64,000 bases of DNA from Cannabis sativa (Eukaryota > Streptophyta > Magnoliopsida > Rosales > Cannabaceae): contig NC_083602.1 in assembly GCF_029168945.1 (NCBI RefSeq), positions 48,545,442 to 48,609,441 on the forward strand. Direction: 5' to 3'. This document shows positions 1 through 10,723 of the stretch, one piece after another; position 1 is the stretch's first letter, and each line of letters starts with the position of its first letter. A program made the translations under genes and the position numbers. The notes below the pieces were generated by a model that saw nothing but the letters and a program-made list of their open reading frames with translations, ran no database searches and had not been told where the DNA came from.

Positions 1-533
1 TTTTAAAAAATTTTCAAAACCAACTTTAATTTGTAATTTTTCATTATTATAATACAGAATAAATGATTAAATAAAATACATATTTTAAAATAATGAGCTT
101 TAATCAAGAGACATTCGATCTCCATTGTTGGTTTTACATAGCGTTTGTTTTAGTGAGTAATCCTCCCTAATGGAGGAACGTTCATTAGCAAGTTCGCACC
201 GTTTAATCTCGAAAGATAAGTAGCTTCGTAAGTGTTTTATATGGTATGGATCACCCTAATGGTGGCGACCATATTTGACTTACAAAATATGAAACAATGG
301 TGGAAGCTCATAAGATAGAATTGCCTTGACTCTCGCCTAAACGGGACAACGCTGAATTCCAATCTTGATCGAATAAAAGGTTGCTACAATGATTATCATT
401 TTAGATGAGTTGACAACTCTATTCAATGGATGATGCTTTGACTCTCGCCTAAACGGGACACTGTATCAGTTTGTTGAAAACCTTGGAAAATAAACTATGT
501 TAGATTTAGTATTTTTATAACATATGTGATTAT
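1..533 (+). other. Leader of Copia element A, partial
   Basis: Non-coding stretch before the first gag-like frame of element A. The 5' LTR and primer binding site are not in the window, so the element begins to the left. It contains a 23-bp exact direct repeat (326-348 and 438-460) and no convincing ORF. Assignment to the leader is inferred from position only; part may be a remnant of damaged gag. Confidence 0.5.
326..460 (+). repeat. 23-bp direct repeat pair in the element A leader
   Basis: The same 23-bp string beginning ttgactctcgcc and ending acgggaca occurs at 326-348 and 438-460, 112 bp apart. The DNA between the copies is not itself repeated. Function unknown. Confidence 0.8.
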
Positions 534-1793
534 TTGTTATTTTCTGAACATGTGTATGAATTTATGAACCAAAACCTTACTTCTGTTTTATTGATGAGTT
601 GTAGTGCCAATATGAATTACCCTTACCCTGATCCTCTCCTAGTTAATATCTTAGCAAAAGAACTCTATAGTGTGAAAATGCATCCTGGTAGTTGCATAAA
701 CTCGCACCTGTTAATGATGAATCTGAAGTTCCAAAAGACAAATCTACTAGGAATTGATTTATCAAGAGAACAATGGGTCCAATTAATTCTTAATAGTTTT
801 CCTCCGGAGTATAATGAATTTGTTGTTTCTTACATGATCAACAATTTCAACTCCTCCGACATGGACAAGCTCGAAGCAGAATTACGAGCCCATGAACGGA
901 ATCTGATTGCAATGGGTCCTCCTGGGTTTGCAAATCTTAATCAGAGGAAAAGGATTAAGCATGAAGGCTCTAGCAAAGCTGCTTCTTCAAGTACAATTAT
1001 CAGACATAATCTTCTATGTTCTAATTGTAATGAAAAGGGACATCAAGAAGAACGATGTCCCCGGCTTCTAAACAATTCAAACGAAGGTAATGCTTTTGTC
1101 TTTGAATCATGTGTTTTAGAGAACGACAAATCCACTTGGATTGTTGATTCTGGGTGTACTAACCATGTATGTTCTTCACTGCAGCTGCTTGAAACTTGGG
1201 AAAATCTGCTTCCAGAAGAGTTAAAGCTTAAAGTTTGTAATGGCCAGTTAGTGTCGGTCAAAGCTAGAGGAAAAGCCTGCATCAAGTTTCAACAAAGATT
1301 TTTAATTTTAGAAAATGTTTTATTTATTCCAAACTTTAGTAGAAACTTGATTAGTGTCTCATGTTTGCAAACACAATCTTATATATTGAATTTTTTGAGT
1401 TCTGATTGTTCAATTTCTCGTAATGGATTTCAAATATGTGTTGCTTCCATGGAACAAGGGCTTTATGTTTTAAGACCAAATACACAAATCTCACTAAACA
1501 GTGAACTTTTCAATGTAGCTAAACCAAGAAACCTCAAAAGAAAAAAGATTGATAATGATCATCAAACTTATCTATGGCATTTACGTTTAGGTCATATAGG
1601 CTTTGATAGACTCAATAGGCTAACCAAAGACGGTCCATTGAAAAATGTTGTCTTAGGTGAATTGCCAGTATGCGAGTCCTGCCTGGAAGGAAAAATGACT
1701 AAACGTTCTTTCTCTGCAAAGGGAGAGCGTGCCAAACAACCCCTAGGCTTAGTGCATTCCGATGTCTGCAAACTTCTGAATGTAAAAGCCTGA
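534..1793 (+). pseudogene. Copia A: gag, protease and start of integrase
   Basis: This reading frame carries the first part of a Copia gag-pol. In order: a gag2/gag3-type region up to about residue 125; a CCHC zinc knuckle (CSNCNEKGHQEERC, about residues 161-174); the aspartic protease motif DSGCTNH (about residue 206); and a GAG-pre-integrase segment with the HHCC-type pattern (HLRLGHIGF ... CESCLEGK). A TGA at 1791-1793 stops it, but the same frame continues with integrase. The gag N-terminus looks about 100 residues short. A better start than 534 may be the ATG at 558, because upstream residues do not look gag-like. Nested insertions and several stops show that the element is dead. Angela-like affiliation is inferred from the LTR start of this element at 10151. 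Confidence 0.85.
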
Positions 1794-2752
1794 GGTGGTT
1801 ATGAGTATTTTGTCACTTTCATTTACGATTACTCTAGATATAGTTTTCTTTACATAATGCAAAAGAGATTTGAAACGTTTGAAAAGTTTCAAGAATTTCA
1901 TGCTTTGGCTCAAAACCAATTAGGTAAAACATTAAAGATCTTGCGAACTGATAGGGGTGGATAATATATGGATATGCAGTTCAAAGATCATTTAATTGAA
2001 CTTGGAATTGAATCCCAATACACTGCCCCAGGCACTCCACAACAAAATGGAGTTGCAGAAAGAAGAAATTGCACTCTTTTTGAAATGGTTCGGTCTATGC
2101 AACTTTGTCTACGTCTTTCTGGGGATATGCTATACAGATGGCTAATGACATTTTAAATGTTGTTCCATCTAAAGCAGTCCCTAAGACACCCGTCGAACTT
2201 TGGAATGGTCGTACACCTAGTTTACGCCACTACAGAATTTGGGGGTGCCCTGCTCATGTCTTGAGAAAGAAAGAAGGCAAACTTGAATCACGAACTGAAG
2301 TGTGCATGCTTTTCGAAAATTCTAAAGAGACTAGGGGTGGACTATTTTATAGTCACAAGGATAACAAAGTGTTTGTTTCTACAAATGCTACTTTTCTTGA
2401 AGAAAACTATATTAAAGACAACAAACCGAAAAGTAAAGTTGTTTTAGAGGAAATGCTTTCAAATATAACTCCTTCCAATGTTCCGTCCTCTTCCACTGAA
2501 GAAAAGGAAAATCCCACTCCCTCAGCCGAACCAACTGAGAAAACTACTACCAAAGTTCCTGTTCAGAAGATCACCGCTCCTCATCGTAGTGGGAGGGTTT
2601 CAACAAAACTAGCTCGTTGTGGCTTGGATGGTGAAATCAATATGGTCGTTGGTGATGGTATTGAAGACGACCCATTAACCTATAAACAGGCAATGGCTAG
2701 TCTGCAACGGAAACGATGGTCAGCGGCATGGATTCAGAAATGGATTCCATGA
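1794..2752 (+). pseudogene. Copia A: integrase core
   Basis: Continuation of gag-pol. The integrase core is recognisable: the first region (YEYFVTFIYDYSRY), then TDRGG followed by an in-frame TAA at 1962-1964, then TPQQNGVAERRN with the catalytic Glu. A frameshift near 2105 moves the rest to another frame (2105-2752), where WNGRTPSLRHYRIWGCPAHV, typical of the Copia integrase C-terminus, is read. A low-complexity Pro/Ser/Thr/Glu linker follows, as usual before Copia reverse transcriptase. Interrupted by stops and at least one frameshift, so non-functional. Confidence 0.85.
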
Positions 2753-3438
2753 AAAAGAACAAATTCTGGGAATATGTAGACGCACCCGATGACTATCGTC
2801 CAATAAGAAGTAAGTGGGTTTACAAGAAGAAAAGAGGAGCTGGAGGCGAAGTCGAAACTTTTAAAGCTAGACTTGAAGCCAAGGGTTATACCCAAAGAGA
2901 AGGTGTGGACTATGAGGAAACTTTTAGTCCTGTTGCCATGCTCAAATCCATTCGAATTCTTTCTCCATAGCTGCTGCTTTCGATTATGAAATCTGGCAAA
3001 TGGATGTGAAGACTGCCTTCCTTAATGGGGTACTTGAAAAAAACCATCTATATGGAGCAACCAGAAGGCTATGTTCTTCCAGGGCAGGAAAAGAAAGTTT
3101 GCAAATTAAATAGGTCTATCTATGGACTTAAGCAAGCTTCTCGCTCATGGAATAAAAGGTTTGATGAAATCATCAAGACCTACGGCTTTCTTCAGAATGA
3201 AGATGAACCTTGTGTTTACCAACTCAAGGAAGACCAAGTAGTAGGATTCCTGGTCCTTTATGTTGACGACATTTTGATTATTGGAAACAATATCAAGAAA
3301 ATGACTCACATCAAGGAATGGTTTAACACTCAATTCGATATGAAAGATTTGGGTGTGTTCTTGGTATTCAGATTATCAGAAACCGAAAGAACAGATCTCT
3401 TGCTCTCTCTAAAACAACCTACATTGACAAAGTTTTAG
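2716..3438 (+). pseudogene. Copia A: reverse transcriptase
   Basis: Copia-type RVT_2 reverse transcriptase. Visible motifs are [19 protein letters not shown], the FSPVA block, YGLKQASRSWN and the catalytic YVDDI (near 3263). The frame is broken by a TAG at 2968-2970, a shift in an A-run near 3035-3044, and another near 3438. A relic of the polymerase of the same element. Confidence 0.88.
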
Positions 3439-3449
3439 AGAGATTCTAC

Positions 3450-3886
3450 ATGAACAACACCAATGGGGCAAACATGCCTTCTAGATATGGTATTCATCTA
3501 TCTAAGGAACAGTCTCCTACTGATCCTCAAGAGATAGAGGACATGGCGAAAGTTCCCTATGCTTCTGCAGTTGGAAGTCTAATGTATGCAATGTTATGCA
3601 CTAGACCTGACATCTGCTATGCAGTTCGAATCGTGAGCAACTATCAGTCTAATCCAGGACAGGAACATTGGAATGCAGTTAAGTATATTCTGAAATACTT
3701 AAAGAGTACAAGGAATCTTGTGTTAGTCTACAAGGGTTGTGCTTTAAATCCCATAGGCTATACTGATTCAGATTTCCAGGCATGTCTTGAAGACAGGAAA
3801 TCTACATCTGGGATGGTGTTTACTCTTGGGGGTGGAGCAGTGGTTTGGAGAAGTGCAAAACAAACCGCGATATTGGACTCGACGAT
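3450..3886 (+). pseudogene. Copia A: connection and RNase H, first part
   Basis: End of Copia reverse transcriptase and start of RNase H: the Y-A-S-A-V-G-S-L-M-Y-A block, TRPDICYAV, and TDSDFQACLEDRKSTSG, ending in WRSAKQTAILDST. The coding sequence stops abruptly at 3886 in the middle of the RNase H motif and resumes at 9770, separated by the insert at 3887-9769. The last 12 bases (3875-3886, ggactcgacgat) are repeated at 9770-9781. Confidence 0.88.
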
Positions 3887-6169
3887 TTAATTATTGATTT
3901 TAATTTAATACTAGGAAAAATATTCTATAATTAAGTTGGTCCAAAAGTAATTAAAATAAATAATTAATTTACAACTTAAAATATTTTCCTAATTAAGTAT
4001 TAGAAAATATAATTAGTACTAGAAATAACTATCTAGAATATATATCATTAACTAAGTGTTTTTCTACAATTAACTTTAAAATATTAAATGAAAAATAAAC
4101 TTAATATATTTTAAAGCTAATTATGTTGCTAATTCAATTTTTAATTAGGTTAGACTAATATAATTAACCTAATACAATTATTTAAATAAGGAAAATGGGC
4201 CTTCACAATTAGGGTAGTTCATGTGAGGGAGAGCTGGGTTCAGTATGTCGTACCCACTGCTATTGGCCCCCTAACTCTCACACAAGGCCCAAAAGAGAGG
4301 AATTTAACCTTTAAATAAACAATTGTTATTCATTGGATAAGCCCAACTCTAATTGGGCCTAAATAAATTTACTTATGTCAAAATTTATTTTAGCAACCTA
4401 GTCCATTTACTTAGTAAAACTTAAATGGGCTTCCTATATGCATCTAAGCCCAATAGCAAACATATAGGCTCACACAGGTCAAATGATTTGGATGGGCCCT
4501 ATCATGTTACTAGGTTTACACAGATGAAAGAAGTATAAAATTTACCTGTTACAAATTATTTATAGGATCTATTGACAATTGGACTATGATTAAAATCAGA
4601 TCATTGGATCTGACAACAAGTTAATCATAGCAATTTAGATCAAATAAATAATAGGTTTGTTAAAAAAAAATTTGAATAAACAATATAAAATTAAACAAAC
4701 ATTGTCCATGTAACAAATATGAAATAAGATATTAATATAATTAAATTATTATTTTAAACTAACCAACTAAATTTTGAAAATGTAGGGTTGTTAAAACAAC
4801 CTTAAAAATCTCAAAATTAAAAATTCAAAAAAGAAAAACTAATTTAAAATATCTAGGTTTATTTGAATTATTTTTATCAAATTAAATTAAATATCAAATA
4901 AGATCAATGATTTGAAAAAAAAAATCTTCAATATCACTTTTAAATCTTATAATTTAAAAAAATTAAAATAATAAAATAAACCAATTTTAAAATAGATGTG
5001 GTTAGATAATTATTATTTTAAGAATAAAATAATAAATAAATAATAATTATCCTCAGAATATCTTAAATTAAGCAATATTCAAATTTCTACAAAAATATCT
5101 AAGTTATTTAAATATTTAAAATATAATTTATAAATTTATAATAAGTAAAATGATATAAAATAGTAAAATATCATTTTAAACTTATAATTTATGAATAATT
5201 AAATATTTGACAAAATAACAAACTTTTGAATTTGAAAACATTATGGTTAGAATATCTATAAAAATATCTAGGTTAATTTCAAATTTATTAATTATTTAAT
5301 TTGTCATATAAGATAATTTTAATATAATATTTCAAATAAAAAAGATAAAGTTATCTTTTAATTTAAAATATGTTAAATATCAAAATATCTAATCTTATAA
5401 TTAAATAATATATAAGTATTAAAGAAATTAACAAATTTTTAAATCTGACCATAATTTAAAAATTAAAATAATCAATTTTTAAATTTAAACCTCAAAATAT
5501 CAAAATTAATAATAATCTATTGAAAAATAAATATTATTAATTTAAAATATGATATTTAAGTTCAAATATATTTTATTTTAATTTTGGGGTTTGAAAATTG
5601 AAAAAACGATTTTTTTTTTTTGGGAAAAATCCCACAAAAATCACAATTTGTGGTGCGGCTGGCAGCTAGGCTTCAAGTGCAGCCTCAAGAGGCTGCAAAT
5701 TATGCCTCACGCGCGCGGATGACAGGGGGACGCCGAGATTTCTCGAGAATTGCTGGGTCTGGGCACGGCATCTGTAGCCTCCTAATGCGTGTGTCCCCTG
5801 TCTGAAGCTAGCGTGCATCCCGTGTCTTCAGACAAGATGCACCCAGACATGCGCGCGTATAGGCTTCTTCTCCGAAGCCTGGTGCATGCGATGCACCAAT
5901 TTAAACCCGAAACTTCAAAAAATCATATCTTTTTCAATTTTTATCGAAATTGAGTTCCATAAAAAAGAAAATTGCTTAATTTTTCACAAGGAATCCAAAT
6001 AAAATATTTTCAAAAACAGAAAAAATATTTTTAATGGAAAAAATTCGTACAACACATACATTCATCACATAAGCACATAAACCAACATGAAGCCATCCAA
6101 ATCAACACATATCATCGTTTTAATCCATATTACATGAAAGTAAATCATTACCATGGCTCTGAGGCCAGT
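3887..6169 (-). mobile_element. Internal region of non-autonomous element D
   Basis: Read on the minus strand, this follows the D LTR. It starts with a primer-binding-like sequence (6155-6169, two mismatches from the usual initiator-Met complement) and runs about 2.3 kb with no credible ORF. It includes a GC-richer island (5630-5910) with short inverted repeats around agcctc/gaggct and a distinctive block at 4190-4660. That block matches, in opposite orientation, 27690-28050 of element G. No gag or pol is visible, so D is LARD-like and would depend on an autonomous Angela-type relative. The left end is truncated at 3887: no polypurine tract or second LTR. Confidence 0.65.
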
Positions 6170-8029
6170 TGTTGGAAATATTTTACCAGGATCTAGATTT
6201 ACTACCATGTATGTTTCATTAACATCCTAATATGAATTCTAAAACAATAAAATAAACACATAAGGGTTTAAGGAAACCTTACATTGGGTGCAGCGGAATA
6301 TAATGACTCCTTCCGTTCAGATCTCTAGCCCTTGATTCCTTTCTATAGCAGAGCATCACCAAGATCTAAACCTGGATCTCTTTCTCTCCTTCCTTGATGC
6401 TGATTCTTCTTCTTGTTGATTGGATTCTTAACAATCTTCCACACTATGATTGAGATACCACTTGATGTGTGTGGGCACTCACTCATTCACTCAAGGTTCG
6501 AAATTATTGAAGAAGAAAAGAGAAGGGATAGTGGCGGCTATAGGTAGAAGGCTCAACTTTCTGAAGACAATCAATCTCATCAACTTTAAGTGTGAGCCAT
6601 CACTATCTATTTATAGGTAACCACCTAGGTTTATGTTAGATTTATTTGGCATTAAAATAATAGAAAAATAAATGGTAATTGCTTAGTGTGGCCGACCATA
6701 GGATGTGGATTGGGCCCCACTTTGCAATTTTGCCATTTTGTCATTTTTCCATCCCATTTTCTCAAAAACGCCAATTTTCCAATTTAACTACTTAAATGCC
6801 AATTCCAATTATTTAATAACTAAAAATTAATTATTAAAAGAATATTTTCATTTAATCTATTTATTAATTAGACATATAAAGTCTCTTAATTAATAAATAA
6901 AACCTAGAATCTCTTTTCTTCACAATTTTACCCTTGCTTAGTGAAAATTCATAAACTAGACATAGTCTAACTTTAGAATTATAATTGATTAATCAAAATC
7001 AATTAACTGAGTCTTACAAGAAGTATGGTCTCAAATTGTATGGGGACCATGGGCCTATATAACCGAGCTTCCAATAAGCAGATCAAGAATTTACCAAGTA
7101 AATCCACAGACTTATTAATTCCTTGTTGAATCCACACATAGAACTTAGAATTGCACTCTCAGTCATATAGAACGCTCTATATGTTCCAAGATATAGATAC
7201 GCTATTAATTATCCATTGTTATAATCTTAATTTGATCAATGTTCCTCTAATAGATGATCTACATTGTATAGGGATAAAATTACCGTTACACCCTTTCATG
7301 TATTTTATCCTTAAAACACTTAGCTCCGTATAAATGATATTTCAGCAAAGTGAAATGAGTACTCAACCATTTATCTCTGTTTAGCCAAGCTCGAAGGAAA
7401 TCATCGTTTCACTTCTAAATACCCATAGAAGTTATAAATTCCATATCTATGTTAGCGCTCCCACTCAATTATACTATCATGTTCCCAAAATATACGTATC
7501 ACCCTGACCCAAAAGTAGGCTTAACTAACAAATCAAAGAACATGTATAATACTCTTGAGATCGAACCTAATCATATCAGGATTAAGATCATTTGATCTAG
7601 GATCAACTAGGTGATATTGAATTGAATAGATATTACAATAAATTTAACATATCTAATCAAAGTTCAACATCGGTCCCTTCCAATATATACTCCATACATC
7701 CGATACTGGTAAACTTTGCCAATGCCCTGGAAAGGACATAACACTTATCCAAGGTGTAAGCATACCTATCGCTGATTATCATGTCAGTCTAAATTCAGTG
7801 AACTGACAAATGAGGGAATGAAACTTTTGAACATATAATCAAGATTATATTCCACTGTGCTGACAACACTATAATCATTAACAAATACATATGTTCTGGA
7901 CTTAATAGAATTTATAATCATGAAATAAATCATGTGAACCATGCAACATAAAATGTTATTTCTGATCTTTATTAATTAGTAAATCTGATTATATTGAAAT
8001 TAGTTTTATTTAGGGCACAAAACCCAACA
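6170..8029 (-). repeat. LTR of element D (5' LTR on minus strand), 1860 bp
   Basis: Bounded by tgttggaaat on the left and aaacccaaca on the right: a TG...CA LTR in minus orientation, with a primer binding site just outside at 6155-6169. Its start on the minus strand (TGTTGGGTTTTGTGCCC) matches the LTR starts of A (10151), B (23717 reverse) and G (25362), which marks it as the Angela/BARE-like family. It was inserted in the endonuclease region of the LINE fragment to its right. Confidence 0.85.
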
Positions 8030-8504
8030 CCACCAACATCTGTGGATATATATTTCCTCCTCTTTTATCTGCATGGCTAGTAGTATTGTTTAAATCTCCA
8101 ATGATACACTAAGGAAGAGAAGATTCTGACTTTAACGATCCCATTAAATCCCATGTTTTATACTGAACAACTCTATTAGGTTCTCCATAAAGACCCGTTA
8201 AACGCCAAGGAGAAGAAGCTACGTCTGAGATCTGAACATCAATGTGATGAAAAGAATAGCTAAGCAGCTGCACATCTTCATTATAAGGCCAAAGCATGGC
8301 CACCCCACCAAGATGTCCTCTCGCATCAACAGAATACAAACCATCAAACCCCATCGCAACCCGTAATCTTTCCAACTTGTCCTTACGACAGAGAGTTTCA
8401 CACAAAAACAGAAGATTGGGTTTCTTTTGGATAATAAGATCCACCAGGAATTGATAAACCCATGGGTTCTCAAGCCCACGGCAATTCCAGCTAATGATAC
8501 TCAT
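8030..8504 (-). pseudogene. LINE fragment: ORF2 apurinic endonuclease, N-terminal part
   Basis: A minus-strand frame starts MSIISWNCRGLENPWV, the usual start of a plant L1 ORF2 endonuclease. FLCETL follows (metal-binding Glu), then the GVAMLW block and LTGLYG. An in-frame TAG at 8109-8111 precedes a continuation GDLNNTTSHADKRGG (the GDFN motif), cut at 8030 by the LTR of element D. Reverse transcriptase is absent. Dead fragment. Confidence 0.85.
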
Positions 8505-8583
8505 AATGGGCGGTGGGCCTGGATCCCAGCACCCACCAAAGGCCCGTTCATGGAGCCCGATTCTTGATTAACTTCAGCCACAG

Positions 8584-9490
8584 TCACATCCATACTACTA
8601 TTATCCTTCTCGACTGGATCAATACACGACCCAATAGACTGTTGGCCCATAACTCGTTGACCTGATTGCACACCATCCCTTGTGCGCCTTTTTTAGAATC
8701 CAACAATATGACGTCATCATTCGGATCATCAATATCAGTGTCATTAGCATTTATCTCATTCCCACTATGGTCAACACCAACATGATATCCCATATTTTTC
8801 TCCATGACCTTAGGAGAATTAAATTGAAAATATTTCCCCCCGTATTCAGGACCGAATTACCACAAAATCCTCCAACAACCTGCTCACTTATCGACTGTTG
8901 TTGTAACATCACCGGAGCAGTCACCGCGCCACCCTTGAACCGGTCGGCAAACATCTCGTATGTCTCATTCCCATCACACAACCACTGAGAGCCCACCAGG
9001 TTGTTCCTCCGTCGTGGTTGAGCCCTCATCCAAGCACCATAAGGCTTTATGATCATCTCGACTGGTGTATCAAAAAGCTTATGACAAAATTTCTCAAAGT
9101 GGCCTATGATACCACAGATAAAACAAAATGTGGGGATATATTCATATTTGAATTCTGCCAAGAAACCGTCCTCCATTGCAGTCCGCCGGAGCTTCCTACG
9201 TCTTTTTCAAAGGAGCAGTGATGTCCAACGTAACCCGAACACGTATATAATCTATCCACACATTCTGAAAATTCTTAGGGTGAGCCTTAACATACGTACC
9301 AATAAAATTACCTAACTTCTCCACAACACTCGCAAATTTAAACCCTGATTGGAGGCCGTGGATTTGCACCCAGATGCCGAGATTGTTTAACACTACCCTT
9401 TTCGAATCATCTCCCCTTCTTAACTTCTGAAAAACATATTGAACTCTATTAAACGTCCAAGGGTTTCCCTCTACCACCGTTTCTAAATCA
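8584..9490 (-). pseudogene. LINE fragment: ORF1 (DUF4283 and zinc knuckle)
   Basis: The minus-strand reading starts VVEGNPWTFN in the DUF4283 domain, then LGIWVQIHGLQSGF, and after a stop and frame change a CCHC knuckle, CFICGIIGHFEKFC (about 9118-9077). The remainder is a Gln/Asn-rich tail scattered over two frames. The DUF4283 N-terminus is missing, so the LINE copy is 5'-truncated near 9490, as is common. ORF2 endonuclease follows at 8504. Confidence 0.8.
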
Positions 9491-9769
9491 ATTTATATAA
9501 ATATAACATCATAATATTTATATAAATATAAAAATTTAAATTTATATAAATATAATATTAAAAAAAATATAAATATAACATCATAATATTTATAAATATA
9601 AAAATTTAATTATAAACACATTATTTCAATATTAAAAATTTAGAAAAAAAATTTAGTGTAGTTGTGCCACTATCTCTTTAGTGTGAAACTATAACTTCCA
9701 CATATAGGATTATAGTATCCCATTGTAGAAGCCTAAAGAAGAAGAAAAAGATATGCACACGGAACCAAA
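9491..9769. other. AT-rich segment at right end of composite insert
   Basis: 9491-9640 consists of imperfect repeats of atttatataaatata and aacatcataatat units. 9640-9769 is unique sequence without coding potential. I cannot assign it to a known element. It lies between the truncated LINE and the right copy of the 12-bp duplication. Confidence 0.5.
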
Positions 9770-10121
9770 GGACTCGACGATGGAAGCTGAATACATAGCT
9801 GCAACAGAAGCTGCTAAAGAGCTTGTCTGGCTAAGAAAGTTCTTCACCAGTATCGGTGTCATGCCTGGAATGGAAAAGCCTCTGGTCCTACTTTGTGATA
9901 ATAATGGAGCAATAGCCAACAGTAAGGAACCTCGAAGCCACAAGAGAAGCAAACACATAGAGAGGAAGTATCACGTCATCAAAGAATATGTGGCAAGAGG
10001 GGATGTACTAGTTGAGAAAGTGGACACAGAAGACAACTTAGCTGATCCATTCACCAAAGTCTTGGTCGTGACTGCATTTGAAAAGCACCGTCAGAATTTA
10101 GGATTAATTGTTATGTACTGA
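9770..10121 (+). pseudogene. Copia A: RNase H, final part
   Basis: Continues the RNase H interrupted at 3886: STMEAEYIAATEAAKE (catalytic Glu region), LLCDNNGAIAN (catalytic Asp), HKRSKHIERKYHVIKEYV and DNLADPFTK, the normal end of Copia RNase H. The reading frame is open to a stop at 10119-10121. The polypurine tract and 3' LTR follow within 30 bases. Confidence 0.9.
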
Positions 10122-10136
10122 TTAGTTTTATATTAG

Positions 10137-10150
10137 TGCAAGTGGGAGTT
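10137..10150 (+). other. Polypurine tract of Copia A
   Basis: The purine-rich aagtgggag lies directly before the LTR start at 10151. It is the plus-strand priming site expected at this position. The same string is found in reverse at 23718-23732 in element B. Confidence 0.8.
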
Positions 10151-10723
10151 TGTTGGGTTTTATGCCCTAAATAAAACGCAATTTCAATGTAATCCATTTT
10201 ATTCAGCATCAATAAAGAAACATAAGTATTTTTCATTCATTTGTGTATGTTTTGGTTCACCTTATCAATTGCTTGTCTATTAGATTTATAAATTCATCTG
10301 AAACCCTTTTCACATACTTGATCATTTTTATTGTGTTATCAACATATTGGAAAGTAAACATGACTCTGTGAATAAAGATTCCTAGATTTATCAGACACAG
10401 GATTTTACTGATATGATAATCTACAACAGAGTTTACTTGCATTTGGAGAAATGCTATGTTCTTTCCAGAGCATTGGTTAAAGTAAAGCTCAGGTTGGATG
10501 CATGGAGTATGCATCGGAAGGGACCGATATTGAACTTTGACTTAGATTTATTAAACTTACAACAATATCTATTCAAGTCAATATCGCCTAGTTTATCCTA
10601 GATTAAATGATCTTAATCCTGTTATGATTAGGCTCAATCTCAAGAGGTTATTCGTGTTCTTTGATTTGTTAGTTAAGCCTACTTTTGGGTCAGGGTGATA
10701 CGTACATTTTGGGAACACGGTAG
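10151..10723 (+). repeat. Copia A 3' LTR, first part
   Basis: Starts TGTTGGGTTTTATGCCC right after the polypurine tract and RNase H. It resembles the left 570 bp of the G LTR (25362 onward), including the gggtcagggtgatacgtacatt block. At 10724 it is broken by the minus-oriented LTR of element B. The LTR start and 1.85-kb family length resemble the Angela/BARE lineage. The distal part is probably 38099-38733. Confidence 0.85.

Larger units (their letters stand above)
3887..9769. mobile_element. Composite insert in RNase H of Copia A, 12-bp target duplication
   Basis: A 5.9-kb block sits inside the RNase H gene of element A, flanked by direct copies of ggactcgacgat (3875-3886, 9770-9781). Contents from left: internal part of non-autonomous element D (-), its 1860-bp LTR, a LINE fragment (-) and a 280-bp AT-rich tail. 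A 12-bp duplication is too long for an LTR-element integrase (normally 5 bp) and fits target-primed LINE insertion, with D landing later in the LINE. However, no poly(T) remains at the left end as expected for a minus-strand LINE. The left part of D and the 3' part of the LINE are missing, so later deletion is likely. Confidence 0.6.

Noticed and set aside
3887..3960. A LINE poly(A) end at the left of the composite insert
   Set aside because: The sequence is AT-rich but not a homopolymer, so it cannot be called a tail.
5620..5805. 61-codon plus-strand ORF in a GC-richer island
   Set aside because: It lies in the gene-less interior of element D, has no recognisable motif and spans inverted repeats.
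8680..9315. Plus-strand ORFs of 67-102 codons over the LINE fragment
   Set aside because: They are antisense to recognisable LINE ORF1 on the minus strand.
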